Shown: positions 8,532 through 18,198 of the stretch, one piece after another
Layout of the letters: each line of letters begins with the position of its first letter
How positions within the stretch are numbered: position 1 is the stretch's first letter
Origin: Leptospiraceae bacterium
GTDB lineage: Bacteria; Spirochaetota; Leptospiria; Leptospirales; Leptospiraceae
Length of the DNA: 64,000 nt
Assembly (NCBI GenBank): GCA_016711485.1
Contig: JADJSX010000006.1
Location: 920,326-984,325, forward strand
Direction: 5' to 3'
Program-made: the position numbers and the translations under genes
Notes under the pieces: generated by a model
The model's database searches: none
The model's input: only the letters and a program-made list of their open reading frames with translations
What the model was told of the DNA's origin: nothing

Positions 8532-9257
8532 TTAAATTTTGGTAGAATTTTTTTTGCTGTTTCTAACCAAAAACTCTAACTCTCCATACAAACTATCATC
8601 ATTCTTTAATTCCAATCTATCAACTAAATGTTGGAATTTCGATATTTTAACGTTAGTCACCATATCTATTTCAAATGAAGTTATATGGGAATTTACGACC
8701 AAAAATTTATGTAATAAAACTTTTTTTAATAATTCTGAATGATCCGTAAACATTGATTCGATGGAAATACCACATTCATAAAAGAATTCTTCAATGCGCG
8801 TAATGAGAATATGATCTCCGGCAAGATTTGAATATTTGTAATAATCAAGTTCTAATGAAGTTAAAAAATTTTCCCAATGCAAATTATTTTTTCTCTCTTT
8901 ATTCCTACAATCATAGGTCTGGCAAATGGAAGCTCCGTAAAATGAATAATTCTGACTTTTGGAATCTCCCGTACTGATTGGGTGAATCATACATCCGATT
9001 TTTTTATGCGATGAATCTATATATCCTAAAAAAGGACAATTATAAACTGTTTTATCTTTCTTTGGGTAAGGGTTTTCTTTTATTTCAAACTCTTCCCGAT
9101 ACGCGATAACAGTCTCCCTTTTGGAATAATTTACGTTAGTATTAAAAGAAGTAGTTCTTTCCTCTAGAATTTTTTTTAGATCGTTTGCCGGATAATCAAG
9201 ATTAAACAAACCACAACAAGCCCCACAAGATGATCCTTTCGACTGACAAAGACTCAT
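8532..9257 (-). CDS. YkgJ-type cysteine-cluster protein
   Basis: The N-terminus has a Cys cluster ('SLCQSKGSSCGACCGLF') and further Cys in 'CPFLGY', 'IGCMIHP', 'ASICQTYDC', the spacing of the YkgJ/CxxCxxCC family thought to bind Zn or an Fe-S cluster. The function of the family is unknown. The C-terminal half is not conserved to my eye. The ATG overlaps the CHAT gene stop by four bases, so it is the last gene of the sigma-unknown-CHAT operon. Its conserved linkage suggests a redox or metal input or a modification step in that pathway, which is inference. Confidence 0.85.
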   Translation of the reverse strand: MSLCQSKGSSCGACCGLFNLDYPANDLKKILEERTTSFNTNVNYSKRETVIAYREEFEIKENPYPKKDKTVYNCPFLGYIDSSHKKIGCMIHPISTGDSKSQNYSFYGASICQTYDCRNKERKNNLHWENFLTSLELDYYKYSNLAGDHILITRIEEFFYECGISIESMFTDHSELLKKVLLHKFLVVNSHITSFEIDMVTNVKISKFQHLVDRLELKNDDSLYGELEFLVRNSKKNSTKI

Positions 9258-11068
9258 GTTAAAATCGAATACAATTGATTATTTTGTAAATGAATGAATT
9301 CCAGAGATACATCTGTATCTTTGTCGGTTCCTTTATGAATAACATTTATTCCAACTAGTGGTAAAATTGATCTTTTATTTTTGTTTAGTAAAACAATTTT
9401 ACCACGAAACTCTTCAAGTCGATTTAGAAAAAAACCAAATTGTGACGAGTCAATTTCTGTTTCTTTTTTATTGTAACCATAAAATAAATGATGTTTATCG
9501 GAATCATTCGAAATATAAAAAATATAACATTTTTCGAATTCGTTTAATTCTACTAATAGATTTTCATAATAGTATTGAGATGTAATTAAATATCCTTCTA
9601 AACTTTCAGAATCTAAAACGCCAGATCTAAATTTTGCAATCCAGTTAATAATTTTATATATTAAATCTTTATTAGAAAACAACACAACTAAAAAGGATTC
9701 AACAACCATTGTGATTTGTAGTTTTTTAAAATCTAACATAGATTTAAAAATTAAATCCCACCAGATCGTGAGGTTAAGTTCACTTACCTGCTCATATGTT
9801 TGATTCAACGATTTGTATTTATGGTCACTCAAAACTATTACACCAATTAATTTGGAAAATTCTTCAAAACTCTCTATAAAAGATTTCATTTTATTTTCGC
9901 TTGAATTAGTTCTTTCGTCTGCAATAAATTTGGCATAGGACACTGCAATTGGTGTCGGATAAGATTTTCTGATTAAAAAAGGATCAATTATTTTATTTCG
10001 ATGATTATCACTTTTATTGAGAATGATTCTATCTGGATGGCCATATAGAGAGTAATTAGCCCAAATTAAATCTAATGGATCATAATTTTTTCGTGCAAAT
10101 TCTCGAGCTATATGAAGTGACTCTCCTAAACTTTTATCACTAAAAAGAGAAAGATAAAAACGGATCGTAAAATCAAGAGTATGCTCATTATCCGCAACTT
10201 CCCATTTTGTTCCAATAAAACTCATGATGCCGGACATTAAAAAAGAACTTGCAAAGTCATTCATTATATTCTTGTCATTTTTTAAACCAGCACTTCGAGA
10301 AGAATTACAAGAATTGCTGAACACTAAATTAGTTGAAAAGGCACTATTCTTAATTTCCCTTGCCTTTAGAATTTTACCACCTGATAACAGCCAACCATTT
10401 TCCATTGGGTCTTCTGAAAAATATAAATGCCCCGCATAATGGATAATATTTTTTCCGCGAATCATAGATAATAATTTTAACTTAGAAATTTGAGCACCTG
10501 CTATAAATTCGATATCTAATACAGAAGAAGGCACCTTCTCCTTAAGTATTTGAAATAAAACTTCACCCTCTTTTTGTGCCCATTCCAAATCCTCAGTTGG
10601 ATCAGCGATTATTAACATTTTCAATTTTTGATTGTTTTCTTCTTGTAAAAATGTTTTGGAACCTTTGACTGTGCGACCAATTAAAAATCTGTCAGATAGA
10701 AAACAATCTCCGTCATACAATAATTCCCAAGGAATTTCAGCCAGACTACTATCTACATTAAAATGTAAGTATTTCTCTGAAGTAGACCTTAAACTATCCG
10801 AAATAGGAGAAGGGAAAAACTGATCGTAGAATGTTTCTCCTAAAATTTTTAATTCTTTTAGGACATCGGGTTTGACACGAAAATTTGCTTCGTGGTTGGA
10901 TAAAAAATTATTTGAAAGTTTAGATAGATTTTCTATTTCTTTTACATATTCAAAAATCAAATCACTATCGATAGAAGACTGAATATGTGATTCAGTGTGA
11001 AATTGTCCAGAATTAAGAAAATTAAAAATATTTACATTTCCGACTCTATCAATTAATAAATCAATCAT
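9254..11068 (-). CDS. CHAT domain (caspase-like) protease
   Basis: A CHAT domain spans about residues 85-350. Features include 'LAEIPWELLYDGDCFLSDRF', 'KMLIIADPTEDLEWAQKE', the catalytic His in 'IIHYAGHLYF', the catalytic Cys in 'LVFSNSCNSSRSA', and the conserved 'SFIGTKWEVAD' and 'SLGESLHIARE' helices. The His-Cys dyad is intact, so it should be an active cysteine peptidase. The ~250-residue C-terminal half has no recognisable domain and may be the regulatory or substrate-binding part. No signal peptide. It is six bases after the 245-aa gene and overlaps the YkgJ-like gene. In other bacteria CHAT proteases cleave regulatory partners, and here a sigma factor is in the same operon. Confidence 0.93.
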   Translation of the reverse strand: MIDLLIDRVGNVNIFNFLNSGQFHTESHIQSSIDSDLIFEYVKEIENLSKLSNNFLSNHEANFRVKPDVLKELKILGETFYDQFFPSPISDSLRSTSEKYLHFNVDSSLAEIPWELLYDGDCFLSDRFLIGRTVKGSKTFLQEENNQKLKMLIIADPTEDLEWAQKEGEVLFQILKEKVPSSVLDIEFIAGAQISKLKLLSMIRGKNIIHYAGHLYFSEDPMENGWLLSGGKILKAREIKNSAFSTNLVFSNSCNSSRSAGLKNDKNIMNDFASSFLMSGIMSFIGTKWEVADNEHTLDFTIRFYLSLFSDKSLGESLHIAREFARKNYDPLDLIWANYSLYGHPDRIILNKSDNHRNKIIDPFLIRKSYPTPIAVSYAKFIADERTNSSENKMKSFIESFEEFSKLIGVIVLSDHKYKSLNQTYEQVSELNLTIWWDLIFKSMLDFKKLQITMVVESFLVVLFSNKDLIYKIINWIAKFRSGVLDSESLEGYLITSQYYYENLLVELNEFEKCYIFYISNDSDKHHLFYGYNKKETEIDSSQFGFFLNRLEEFRGKIVLLNKNKRSILPLVGINVIHKGTDKDTDVSLEFIHLQNNQLYSILT

Positions 11069-11074
11069 CCATTA

Positions 11075-11812
11075 CTATTTATCTGCAAAAAGGGATAAGT
11101 CAAATCTTTTTGAAATATTCTTACCGGTAAATTCGATATTATATATGCCTTCCCGTAACCCAGAAAAAGAAACTAATCCTTCCGAACTAATATTACTAGA
11201 ATAAATAAAGCGGTTGTCCTTTCTAAGATTGACTTGGTTATAAATAGCAACAAAAGAAGCATCGAATTTTACACTCAAATACGCTTCATTTTCGTTTTCT
11301 TGAATCACTTGATAAACAAGACTGCCTTGGTCATTCTTTTCAAGCATACTAATACTTTGCGGAACTGTATTAATGGAATTTCTTACTGAAGGGATAGTTG
11401 ATTCAAGGGAAGTAACCATAGAATTACTAAAAAAAGAGCCTAAAAGTTTTATTCCAGCTTTCCCAAAACGAATTACTAATTTGTCTTCCTCTTTCTGGGT
11501 AACAAAATCTGCTTCCATATAATTCTTTAAATAGAGTGGAAGTGGAATATTTTTTGACTCGGAGATATTAGAATTTGCTTTTGCAATATCGAAGGATTCT
11601 AGAATAGGAGAATCGTTATCCAAGATAGAATCCAAATAGTTAGAGTTTCCGTAATGTATAGAGGCGTACAAAGACTCTTCTATTGATGTTAATTCTTTAA
11701 AAGAAATATCATTTTTTAAGGAAAGATCAATAACTCTCTCGTCACCACTTAAAAATAGCTCTAGTAGATTTTCCTGATTATTACTGTTGTTAGATTCATT
11801 CTTTGGATTCAT
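11075..11812 (-). CDS. Unknown 245-aa protein between sigma factor and CHAT protease
   Basis: No family recognised. The first ~85 residues are acidic and Asn/Ser/Leu-rich. A basic stretch 'LVIRFGKAGIKLLGSFFSN' lies near residue 110. The last ~75 residues look like a small beta-sandwich ('SLVYQVIQENENEAYLSVKF', '...GLREGIYNIEFTGKNIS'). There is no membrane segment or signal peptide, so it is probably cytoplasmic. Position, 39 bp after a sigma factor and six bp before a CHAT protease, makes it the natural candidate for an anti-sigma factor or protease substrate. That is inference only. Confidence 0.75.
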   Translation of the reverse strand: MNPKNESNNSNNQENLLELFLSGDERVIDLSLKNDISFKELTSIEESLYASIHYGNSNYLDSILDNDSPILESFDIAKANSNISESKNIPLPLYLKNYMEADFVTQKEEDKLVIRFGKAGIKLLGSFFSNSMVTSLESTIPSVRNSINTVPQSISMLEKNDQGSLVYQVIQENENEAYLSVKFDASFVAIYNQVNLRKDNRFIYSSNISSEGLVSFSGLREGIYNIEFTGKNISKRFDLSLFADK

Positions 11813-11851
11813 AGCAAACCTCTTGGTAATTAGAGACTGATAAATGCAATG

Positions 11852-12754
11852 TTATATTTCATATTTTGTAATTTTTTTTTGAATTTTTTCTAATACTCTC
11901 TGTAGGGAAATACTTACACTACCCTCTGGTATATCCAGCAGTTTAGCAATTATTCTATAAGGCGTACGGGTAATGAAATTTCCTTTACTCTTTTTATCAA
12001 TTAACTTGCGACGTTGTTCGTATTTTTTTTCTATAGAGATTTGGACTTTATCATAGTTTGGCAAATTATCCGAAAAAACAATAGGTTTCTCTTTTTCTTG
12101 GAATTGTTTTAGTTCCAAAATATTCATATAAAGGGAAGCAATTTTGTCTTCATTCTGTATTGCTTGGATTTCTTTATCACTTAATATATCCCGAATTGCG
12201 ATTATTTCCTTCTGAAGTTCTTCTTTGGAAAGATTAGTCTTTTCCAGTAAGTATTCTACTTCATCCAATTCCAAATTCAGATAATAAATGTATGCCAATT
12301 TAAATATTATCCTACTATCAATCTTAAGTTCAGAAAGTGCCTCTCTAAATCTTACTGAAATAGTATCTGCCTCTCGCTGAAGGTCAATTTTTGTATCAGG
12401 TTCATTTTCGATAGAGTAATATTCAACTCCATCAGAATTTACTTTCACCCTAGAAACAATCTTTAATTCTCGTTTATTTCGTTTCCAATCGATGAGCATA
12501 TTTCGAAGGACAGTATAGAGCCAAGTTTTGAAGCCCGACTTTCCGACAAATGTGTGAAAACGCTTTCCGGACTTTAATCTTTCATAGGCGTAGATAAAGA
12601 ATTCGCTTGCATCATCTTCTTCTAAATGGAATACACGGATTGGAAAATTGTAAATATCTTCCGAGAAAACCTCAAAAAATTTTTTAAGGGATTCTTGGTT
12701 TCCTGTAGCGCAGGACTGAACTAAGGCAAATATTTCTTCCTGAGATAATTTCAT
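11852..12754 (-). CDS. Sigma-70 family (ECF-like) RNA polymerase sigma factor
   Basis: Region 2 is clear near residues 35-105: 'EDDASEFFIYAYERLKSG' and 'FKTWLYTVLRNMLIDWKRNKREL', the core-binding and -10 recognition helices. Region 4 is at the C-terminus: 'TRTPYRIIAKLLDIPEGS' followed by 'SISLQRVLEKIQKKI' is the helix-turn-helix for -35 recognition. At 300 aa it is longer than a typical ECF factor (about 190). The extra ~110 residues lie between the two regions and are highly charged. It is first in the operon with the 245-aa protein, CHAT protease and YkgJ-like protein. It is divergent from an M23 peptidase 60 bp away, a possible autoregulated or co-regulated target. Confidence 0.9.
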   Translation of the reverse strand: MKLSQEEIFALVQSCATGNQESLKKFFEVFSEDIYNFPIRVFHLEEDDASEFFIYAYERLKSGKRFHTFVGKSGFKTWLYTVLRNMLIDWKRNKRELKIVSRVKVNSDGVEYYSIENEPDTKIDLQREADTISVRFREALSELKIDSRIIFKLAYIYYLNLELDEVEYLLEKTNLSKEELQKEIIAIRDILSDKEIQAIQNEDKIASLYMNILELKQFQEKEKPIVFSDNLPNYDKVQISIEKKYEQRRKLIDKKSKGNFITRTPYRIIAKLLDIPEGSVSISLQRVLEKIQKKITKYEI

Positions 12755-12814
12755 TGTGGTCAGAATTGGTACTATAATTTTTTTGTTTGTATAGTCATTT
12801 ACAAAATATAAATT

Positions 12815-13744
12815 ATGAGACTTTTTATGAAAAAAATATTACTAATTCTTTTTTTAATGATTCCAAATTATCTAATTATGGGAGACGATTCTACAGAAAA
12901 AAATTCAGATTCCTTTATTTGGCCTGTAGGTGGGGAAAATATTGATTCAAAATTATCATCTCTTTTTGGGGAATCACGAGGGGATCATTTTCATAACGGC
13001 GTAGACGTTTCCTCAGACAATGAAAAGGTTTCAGCTATAGAAAATGCCACCGTGATCTATAGCCATTACAGTTCCGACAATCCATTTGAAAATGAAAGTG
13101 GAAGTGGAAATAGCGTCTGGTTATTACACAATAAGGATATTTTATCAGCCTATTATCATCTTAAGGACGGAAGGGCCTCAGAAATTCAAGAAAAACGAGT
13201 AGTGAAAAAAGGAGAAATGATCGGTAAAACTGGGAATACTGGTCACTCGAGTGGTTCTCATTTACATTTTGTTATAGCAAAAGACCAAGGCAGAAAAATC
13301 ATTGATCCGCTAAAAATTCTCCCAAAGGTAAAAGATACAAGATCTCCTACTATTAGCAGTCTCATTCTTACGATTGGAAAAAACATTACGTATATCAATG
13401 ATGGCGATTCATTTAATTCATCCAATCAGTTTCCAATTACCGTCGACATTGCAGATGCAGGCGAAAGAAAAGGACAACGGAGAGGAGTGAAATCAATTCA
13501 GTTTACTTTCAACAATAAAGTTTTTAAAGAGAGCAATTTTAATGAACTAAGCCTTGCAAATGGGAAATGGCAAAATGAAGATGGATTAACTTTCAATGAA
13601 TTATTTTTCGAAAACCATTATTACATTGGGGATTTAAAATTTATTTCTGGTGATAACACAATTTCGATTAAGGCGACTGACTTTAGTAATAACAAATCTG
13701 AAAAAACATTTACATTTTATGTAAATAAAATCCAGAAGAAATAG
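12815..13744 (+). CDS. Secreted M23 (LytM) family metallopeptidase
   Basis: A signal peptide ('MKKILLILFLMIPNYLIMG') is followed by a LytM domain at about residues 50-175. The zinc ligands are visible in 'DHFHNGVDVSS' (H-x3-D) and 'GSHLHFVIAK' (HxH). The ~130-residue C-terminal domain is beta-rich ('SFNSSNQFPITVDIADAG', 'FYVNKIQKK'). The enzyme should cleave peptidoglycan cross-links or activate an amidase in the periplasm. The start may be ATG 12815 or the ATG at 12827. It is divergent from the sigma-CHAT operon, suggesting cell-wall stress linkage. Confidence 0.9.
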   Translation: MRLFMKKILLILFLMIPNYLIMGDDSTEKNSDSFIWPVGGENIDSKLSSLFGESRGDHFHNGVDVSSDNEKVSAIENATVIYSHYSSDNPFENESGSGNSVWLLHNKDILSAYYHLKDGRASEIQEKRVVKKGEMIGKTGNTGHSSGSHLHFVIAKDQGRKIIDPLKILPKVKDTRSPTISSLILTIGKNITYINDGDSFNSSNQFPITVDIADAGERKGQRRGVKSIQFTFNNKVFKESNFNELSLANGKWQNEDGLTFNELFFENHYYIGDLKFISGDNTISIKATDFSNNKSEKTFTFYVNKIQKK

Positions 13745-13790
13745 CAGATTTTTAGATTTTCTCTTTGCTGCTCTTAAAAAAAATGGAAGT

Positions 13791-14726
13791 ATGTTTAAAT
13801 ATTTTATTCAAATTTTAATTCTTATTTTTGTTTTTCCAATACAAGCAGAAACACAACCAAATGAACTAGGAAAATTTTTAATTATTACTTACCACGTAAT
13901 AGGTGAAAAAGATTCCGTTTACACAAGAACAATTCAAGGTCTAAAAGATGATTTAGCACTATTAAAAAAAGGCAATTTTCATCCTCTCAAAATTTCTGAT
14001 TTAGAAAACAGAAACTTTAATATACCAAGAGGCAAAAGACCAGTATTCGTAACTTTAGACGATTCCTCTCAAAGTCAATTTGATATGGATGAGAAAGGTA
14101 ATATTTCGCCTAATTGTGCTGTAGGAATAATGGAAGACTTCAAAAAGAAAAATCCAGACTTTCCACTAACGGCAACTTTTTTTATTTTACCGGGCGCCAA
14201 ACATCCGAATAATTTATTTGGCCAAGAAAAATTGACTTCTAAAAAATTAGATTTTTTAGTTAAAAATAACTATGAAATCCAGAATCATACGCTTTGGCAT
14301 GCAAATTTAAAAAAATACAAAGATAAAATTGAAGAACAGATTGTAGAAAGCCAAAAACTATTAAACAAATACCTTCCAGATTATAAAATGACATCTCTCG
14401 CAATGCCTTTTGGAGTTTATCCACCAAAAGATTATGAATCAAAATTAATCTCAGGGAAACACAAAGGAATTGAATACAAACACAATTTAGTATTTGATTA
14501 CTCAAATCGTGCAAGTTTTTCGCCCTATGATAAAGAATTTGATCCAATCCACGTTAGACGAGTGCAAGCATTTAAAGATAATATTGATAAGATGATTCAA
14601 AAGTATTCTGAATCCCCCGATTCCTATGCAAGTGATGGTGATCCAAACTCGATAACGATTCCTAAAAAAATGGAAGAAAAGTTAAATCCAAAATTTAAAG
14701 ATAAAATGAAGCTGGTTATTTATTAA
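13791..14726 (+). CDS. Secreted polysaccharide deacetylase-like (NodB) protein
   Basis: A signal peptide (about residues 1-20) precedes a NodB-homology region. Motif 1 is 'VFVTLDDSS' instead of the usual TFDDG; both Asp are kept. The metal-binding HxxxH is present in 'IQNHTLWHANL'. 'PLTATFFILPGA' and 'SLAMPFGVYPP' match the barrel strands. It probably removes acetyl groups from peptidoglycan or surface glycan, though the altered motif 1 leaves activity uncertain. A GGAAG site precedes the ATG. Its stop overlaps the tsaB start by one base (TAATG). Confidence 0.85.
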   Translation: MFKYFIQILILIFVFPIQAETQPNELGKFLIITYHVIGEKDSVYTRTIQGLKDDLALLKKGNFHPLKISDLENRNFNIPRGKRPVFVTLDDSSQSQFDMDEKGNISPNCAVGIMEDFKKKNPDFPLTATFFILPGAKHPNNLFGQEKLTSKKLDFLVKNNYEIQNHTLWHANLKKYKDKIEEQIVESQKLLNKYLPDYKMTSLAMPFGVYPPKDYESKLISGKHKGIEYKHNLVFDYSNRASFSPYDKEFDPIHVRRVQAFKDNIDKMIQKYSESPDSYASDGDPNSITIPKKMEEKLNPKFKDKMKLVIY

Positions 14727-15379
14727 TGCGGATTTTATTTTTTGATACTAGTTGTGAATTTATTCTAGTAGGCTTATATACAACAAACGACACCGAGATA
14801 AAGGAAGAATACTTTTATTCCGGATATCACCCAAGAGAAGCATCTTTTCGTCTTTTGGGTGATATAGAAACAGCTCTTAAAGCGGTTACTTGGGATAAAC
14901 CTGATTTAGTAGTTTGTTGCAAAGGTCCCGGTTCATTTACTGGAATTCGAATCTCTGTAACTACTGCGAGAAATTTGGCACAAATATGGAATATACCTGT
15001 CCTTGGATTAGATACAATTGAAATGTATTCATCCTATTATGCAAATTATTACAGTTGCCCTGCAGTAGTAACAATTGACGGAAAACAAAAAAAAGTTTTT
15101 TGCGGATATAACGATAAAGAAATCTATAAAGGAACCTACGATATATTCCCATCTGAAATATCCAATGTATTCAAAAAAGAATTATCAGGAGAAAGTATTA
15201 ATATAATTTCAGATACTGATTTAGTTTCCAGCAATTATAATATACTTTTCTCACTGCCCAACCCAATATATATACTCAAAAAAGAAATATCTACCCTAAA
15301 AACTTCAAATACAATAGATAACTCATTTTCGAAATTATTACCTAATTATATGCGCGAAACGTATGCGCATAAACCTTAA
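14726..15379 (+). CDS. tsaB: tRNA threonylcarbamoyladenosine biosynthesis protein TsaB
   Basis: TsaB is the scaffold partner of TsaD in making t6A37 of ANN-decoding tRNAs. The ASKHA fold start 'RILFFDTSCEFILVGLY' is clear, as is the family motif 'KGPGSFTGIRISVTTARNLAQ'. At 217 aa the length is normal. It is coupled to the deacetylase by a TAATG overlap. It converges with fabI, overlapping its stop by four bases. Confidence 0.93.
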   Translation: MRILFFDTSCEFILVGLYTTNDTEIKEEYFYSGYHPREASFRLLGDIETALKAVTWDKPDLVVCCKGPGSFTGIRISVTTARNLAQIWNIPVLGLDTIEMYSSYYANYYSCPAVVTIDGKQKKVFCGYNDKEIYKGTYDIFPSEISNVFKKELSGESINIISDTDLVSSNYNILFSLPNPIYILKKEISTLKTSNTIDNSFSKLLPNYMRETYAHKP

Positions 15380-16215
15380 GCTCTAATATTATATCCACCG
15401 TCGACATGTCGAATTTCGCCAGTAATACGTCCATAGGGTCTAAGTAAATATGCGACTTCATATCCTAAATCTTCCGGTAGTGCATTTCCCATTGGAGCAT
15501 TTTCCTCAGCAAAATCAAAGGCTTCTTTTAGCCCTTGAATGGCACCTCCCGCTTTACTTCCGGTAAAAGGAGAAAATCTAATTGAGTTTACCTTGATATT
15601 ATGAGACTTTCCTAATTCAAAAGCTAACTCTCTTGTTATCCGCTCTAACGCAGCCTTTGCAACTCCGACATTTTTATAAGGATGGCGGACTATTTTTTCT
15701 GCTCCCAAATAACTCAAAGATAATATGGAGGAATTATTCAGCAAAACTTCTTGGTTAAGCATACTTCTGGTAAGTGCTATTAATGAGTAAGCAGATACAT
15801 CCATAGCTCCCATAAATTCTTCTCTAGTTACTTCAATCAATGGTTTTACTGCGCCTGCACGAATAGTTTTGTCCATAGCGATTGAGTGTAAAAATCCATT
15901 TAATTTTATTCCTTTATCTTTTAAAAAACGGGTAGCTTCGTCAATACTCGCATCGATAGTCACATCTAAAGGAAAAGTAAGAGTATCCGCTCCCAGTTCT
16001 TTAAAAATTGTTTCCTGAAAATCAGAATAGGTTTTCTCTAAATAAGCCTTTGCTTTATCTGAAAGATTTGAATGAAATTGAGTCAGCCCGAGTCCAGAAC
16101 AGATTAATTCTGCACCTTCCTTTTTTACTTGTTTGGCAGAAGCTAAGGCGAGTGACCCTGAGTCTGTAATACCAGTAATTAAAAATTTACAATTATATAG
16201 TGGTTTATCTAACAT
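15376..16215 (-). CDS. fabI: Enoyl-[acyl-carrier-protein] reductase (NADH)
   Basis: FabI reduces enoyl-ACP in the last step of fatty-acid elongation. The SDR nucleotide site 'ITGITDSGSLALASAKQ' has the FabI-type spacing. 'SILSLSYLGAEKIV' and 'YKNVGVAKAALE' give the Tyr-x6-Lys catalytic pair. 'IKVNSIRFSPFTGSKAGG' and the C-terminal 'GEIRHVDGGYNI' complete the family pattern. At 279 aa it is slightly longer than E. coli FabI. It lies 12 bp downstream of the GAF-HD-GYP gene and is probably co-transcribed with it. Confidence 0.94.
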   Translation of the reverse strand: MLDKPLYNCKFLITGITDSGSLALASAKQVKKEGAELICSGLGLTQFHSNLSDKAKAYLEKTYSDFQETIFKELGADTLTFPLDVTIDASIDEATRFLKDKGIKLNGFLHSIAMDKTIRAGAVKPLIEVTREEFMGAMDVSAYSLIALTRSMLNQEVLLNNSSILSLSYLGAEKIVRHPYKNVGVAKAALERITRELAFELGKSHNIKVNSIRFSPFTGSKAGGAIQGLKEAFDFAEENAPMGNALPEDLGYEVAYLLRPYGRITGEIRHVDGGYNIRA

Positions 16216-16227
16216 GTAACTTAGACC

Positions 16228-18198
16228 TCATGAAATTTGTTTTTGTGTATTTAATTTTTCGAAAACTCGCGATTCGATAAATACATTTAGTAAGTCCCCG
16301 TCGACGTGAGAATCTTTTACTTCCATCTTTAGGATGTCTAATGCACGTTCCAATGGCACTGCCTTTTTATAAGGTCTATCCTTATCGGTTAACGCATCAT
16401 AAATATCAGCAATTGTCATCATCTTGGCTTGAATCGGAATTTCATTACTATGTAAACCCCGCGGATAACCGTTACCATTTAATTTTTCATGATGAGCATG
16501 TGCAATACTTGGTACCATTTTAAGTCCTGATGTCCATGGAATTTTACTTAAAAATTGAAACGTATGTTCTACGTGAGATTCGATTTCTTTTCTTTCTTCA
16601 AAATCTAAAGAACCTTTTCGAATCGATAAATAGTTTAACTCGGAAGGTGTTAATACAGGTTGTTCCGTTCCATCAAAAAAAGCAAAGTTCATTTTTGAAA
16701 TATCTACTAAAGCTTGTGAGTTAGCTTGTTCTAAAATAGTTGGTTCATTAGAGGAAATAATAATCTGTAACATCTCTTCTAATTTTTTGCTCTCAATCAA
16801 ATATTCCATTTCGAGTGCTTTTTCAAATTCTCTATAACCTATATTGCCATTCCTCTTTACGTAATCAAGTTTTCTATTCGTAAATTTTTCCTGAAGATCT
16901 TTTTGCATATAGTAAAATCTCCATTTAATCAATTCAAGTTCATACGGTTCCAACTTTTTTGATTTTACCAATACCTTTTCTCGAACGCCTACTTTTCCGA
17001 AATCATGCAATAGAGAAGCATAACGAATTTCCTTCATCTGCTCGTGCGTAAATTTAATATTTGAAAATTTGCCTGTGGTGATTTTATCAACTGTCTCTGC
17101 AAGTCCAACTGTCAACAATGCGACTCGAAAGGAATGACCACTTGTAGTCGGATCCCGTGCTTCAATCGCACTCACAGAAGCTGTCACAAATCCTTCGAAA
17201 AGAGATTCAATGTCTTGGATAAAATTATTGTTCTGAATGGCAACAGCAGCCTGCCCCGCTACACTCATTACAAGTTCTTCAGAATATTTATCGAAAGGCA
17301 TAACATCATTACCTTTCATTTGTTCTACGGTAAGTTTATGATTAAAGTTCTTTTTTCGATTTATAAGCTGGATTACTCCGAGAACTTCACCTAAATAGTT
17401 TTTCATCGGAACTACTAACATACTTTTAGAGTGATAATTTTTTACCTTATCAAAATCACGATTAAAGCTATATTCAACACCTTGAGGTAAATTATATACA
17501 TCAGAAATATTTAATACTTTTCCAGTATAGGCAACGTATCCCGCAATACTTTGTTTATTGATTGGTAAAATAAACTCACTGCTATTTAAATCCATGGCAG
17601 AAATTTTAAAACGTAGATTTTTGGGATTTCCTTTTTCATCTTTATCGATTAAGTAAAGAGATCCTGAATCTGCTACAGAGATTTCGCGAGAGCTGTAAAG
17701 AATATCGCGAAGAAGTTTTGTGAAATCTTTTTCGTTCGATAGACTGACACCGATTCGTGTTAATTTAGAAATATGACTGGTGCTCAAGTTAACTTTGTAT
17801 TGTAACTCAAAACTTTCTAAGCGAAGGTGCAAAAAACTAAAAGCATTTACAAGTGTCTTTGAAAGGAAAACAGCTGGAACAGTATCTTCAATGTTGGAAA
17901 AAAAAAGATCATTTTCTAAATCAGTTGTTTCAAAAATATTCTCTTCAGGTGGAGCATTTACAATCAAAAGAGCAAGAATATTAGGATTAAACTTTAATAC
18001 GCTTCTGATTTCCTTTTGAGAATTTTGCAAAGTCTCCTTTCTAATATAGAAAACTACCTTAATAAAACGCTCTGAATGTTCAGGCAATGCACTCATATCT
18101 GAAAGAGAATAGTACGCAGCATTGACCTGTTTAGAAAAAGTAGAAATTTTGGATTCTAGATCAGGAATATCAGAAATAATGAATTGATTTAACTGCAA
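16228..18198 (-). CDS. GAF-HD-GYP phosphodiesterase
   Basis: Domains: an N-terminal receiver-like or unknown region (residues ~1-150), a GAF domain (~170-330, with 'SVADSGSLYLIDKDEKGNP'), then an HD-GYP domain (~360-640). The HD-GYP signatures are 'YASLLHDFGKVGVRE', 'AHAHHEKLNGNGYPRGL', 'IPIQAKMMTIADIYDALTD', so it should hydrolyse cyclic di-GMP. An insertion of ~100 residues lies within the HD-GYP domain ('KLDYVKRNGNIGYREFE'). I prefer the TTG at 18198 after AAAGGGAACA; a start at 18258 would add 20 odd residues without a ribosome site. It precedes fabI by 12 bp. Confidence 0.88.
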   Translation of the reverse strand: MQLNQFIISDIPDLESKISTFSKQVNAAYYSLSDMSALPEHSERFIKVVFYIRKETLQNSQKEIRSVLKFNPNILALLIVNAPPEENIFETTDLENDLFFSNIEDTVPAVFLSKTLVNAFSFLHLRLESFELQYKVNLSTSHISKLTRIGVSLSNEKDFTKLLRDILYSSREISVADSGSLYLIDKDEKGNPKNLRFKISAMDLNSSEFILPINKQSIAGYVAYTGKVLNISDVYNLPQGVEYSFNRDFDKVKNYHSKSMLVVPMKNYLGEVLGVIQLINRKKNFNHKLTVEQMKGNDVMPFDKYSEELVMSVAGQAAVAIQNNNFIQDIESLFEGFVTASVSAIEARDPTTSGHSFRVALLTVGLAETVDKITTGKFSNIKFTHEQMKEIRYASLLHDFGKVGVREKVLVKSKKLEPYELELIKWRFYYMQKDLQEKFTNRKLDYVKRNGNIGYREFEKALEMEYLIESKKLEEMLQIIISSNEPTILEQANSQALVDISKMNFAFFDGTEQPVLTPSELNYLSIRKGSLDFEERKEIESHVEHTFQFLSKIPWTSGLKMVPSIAHAHHEKLNGNGYPRGLHSNEIPIQAKMMTIADIYDALTDKDRPYKKAVPLERALDILKMEVKDSHVDGDLLNVFIESRVFEKLNTQKQIS

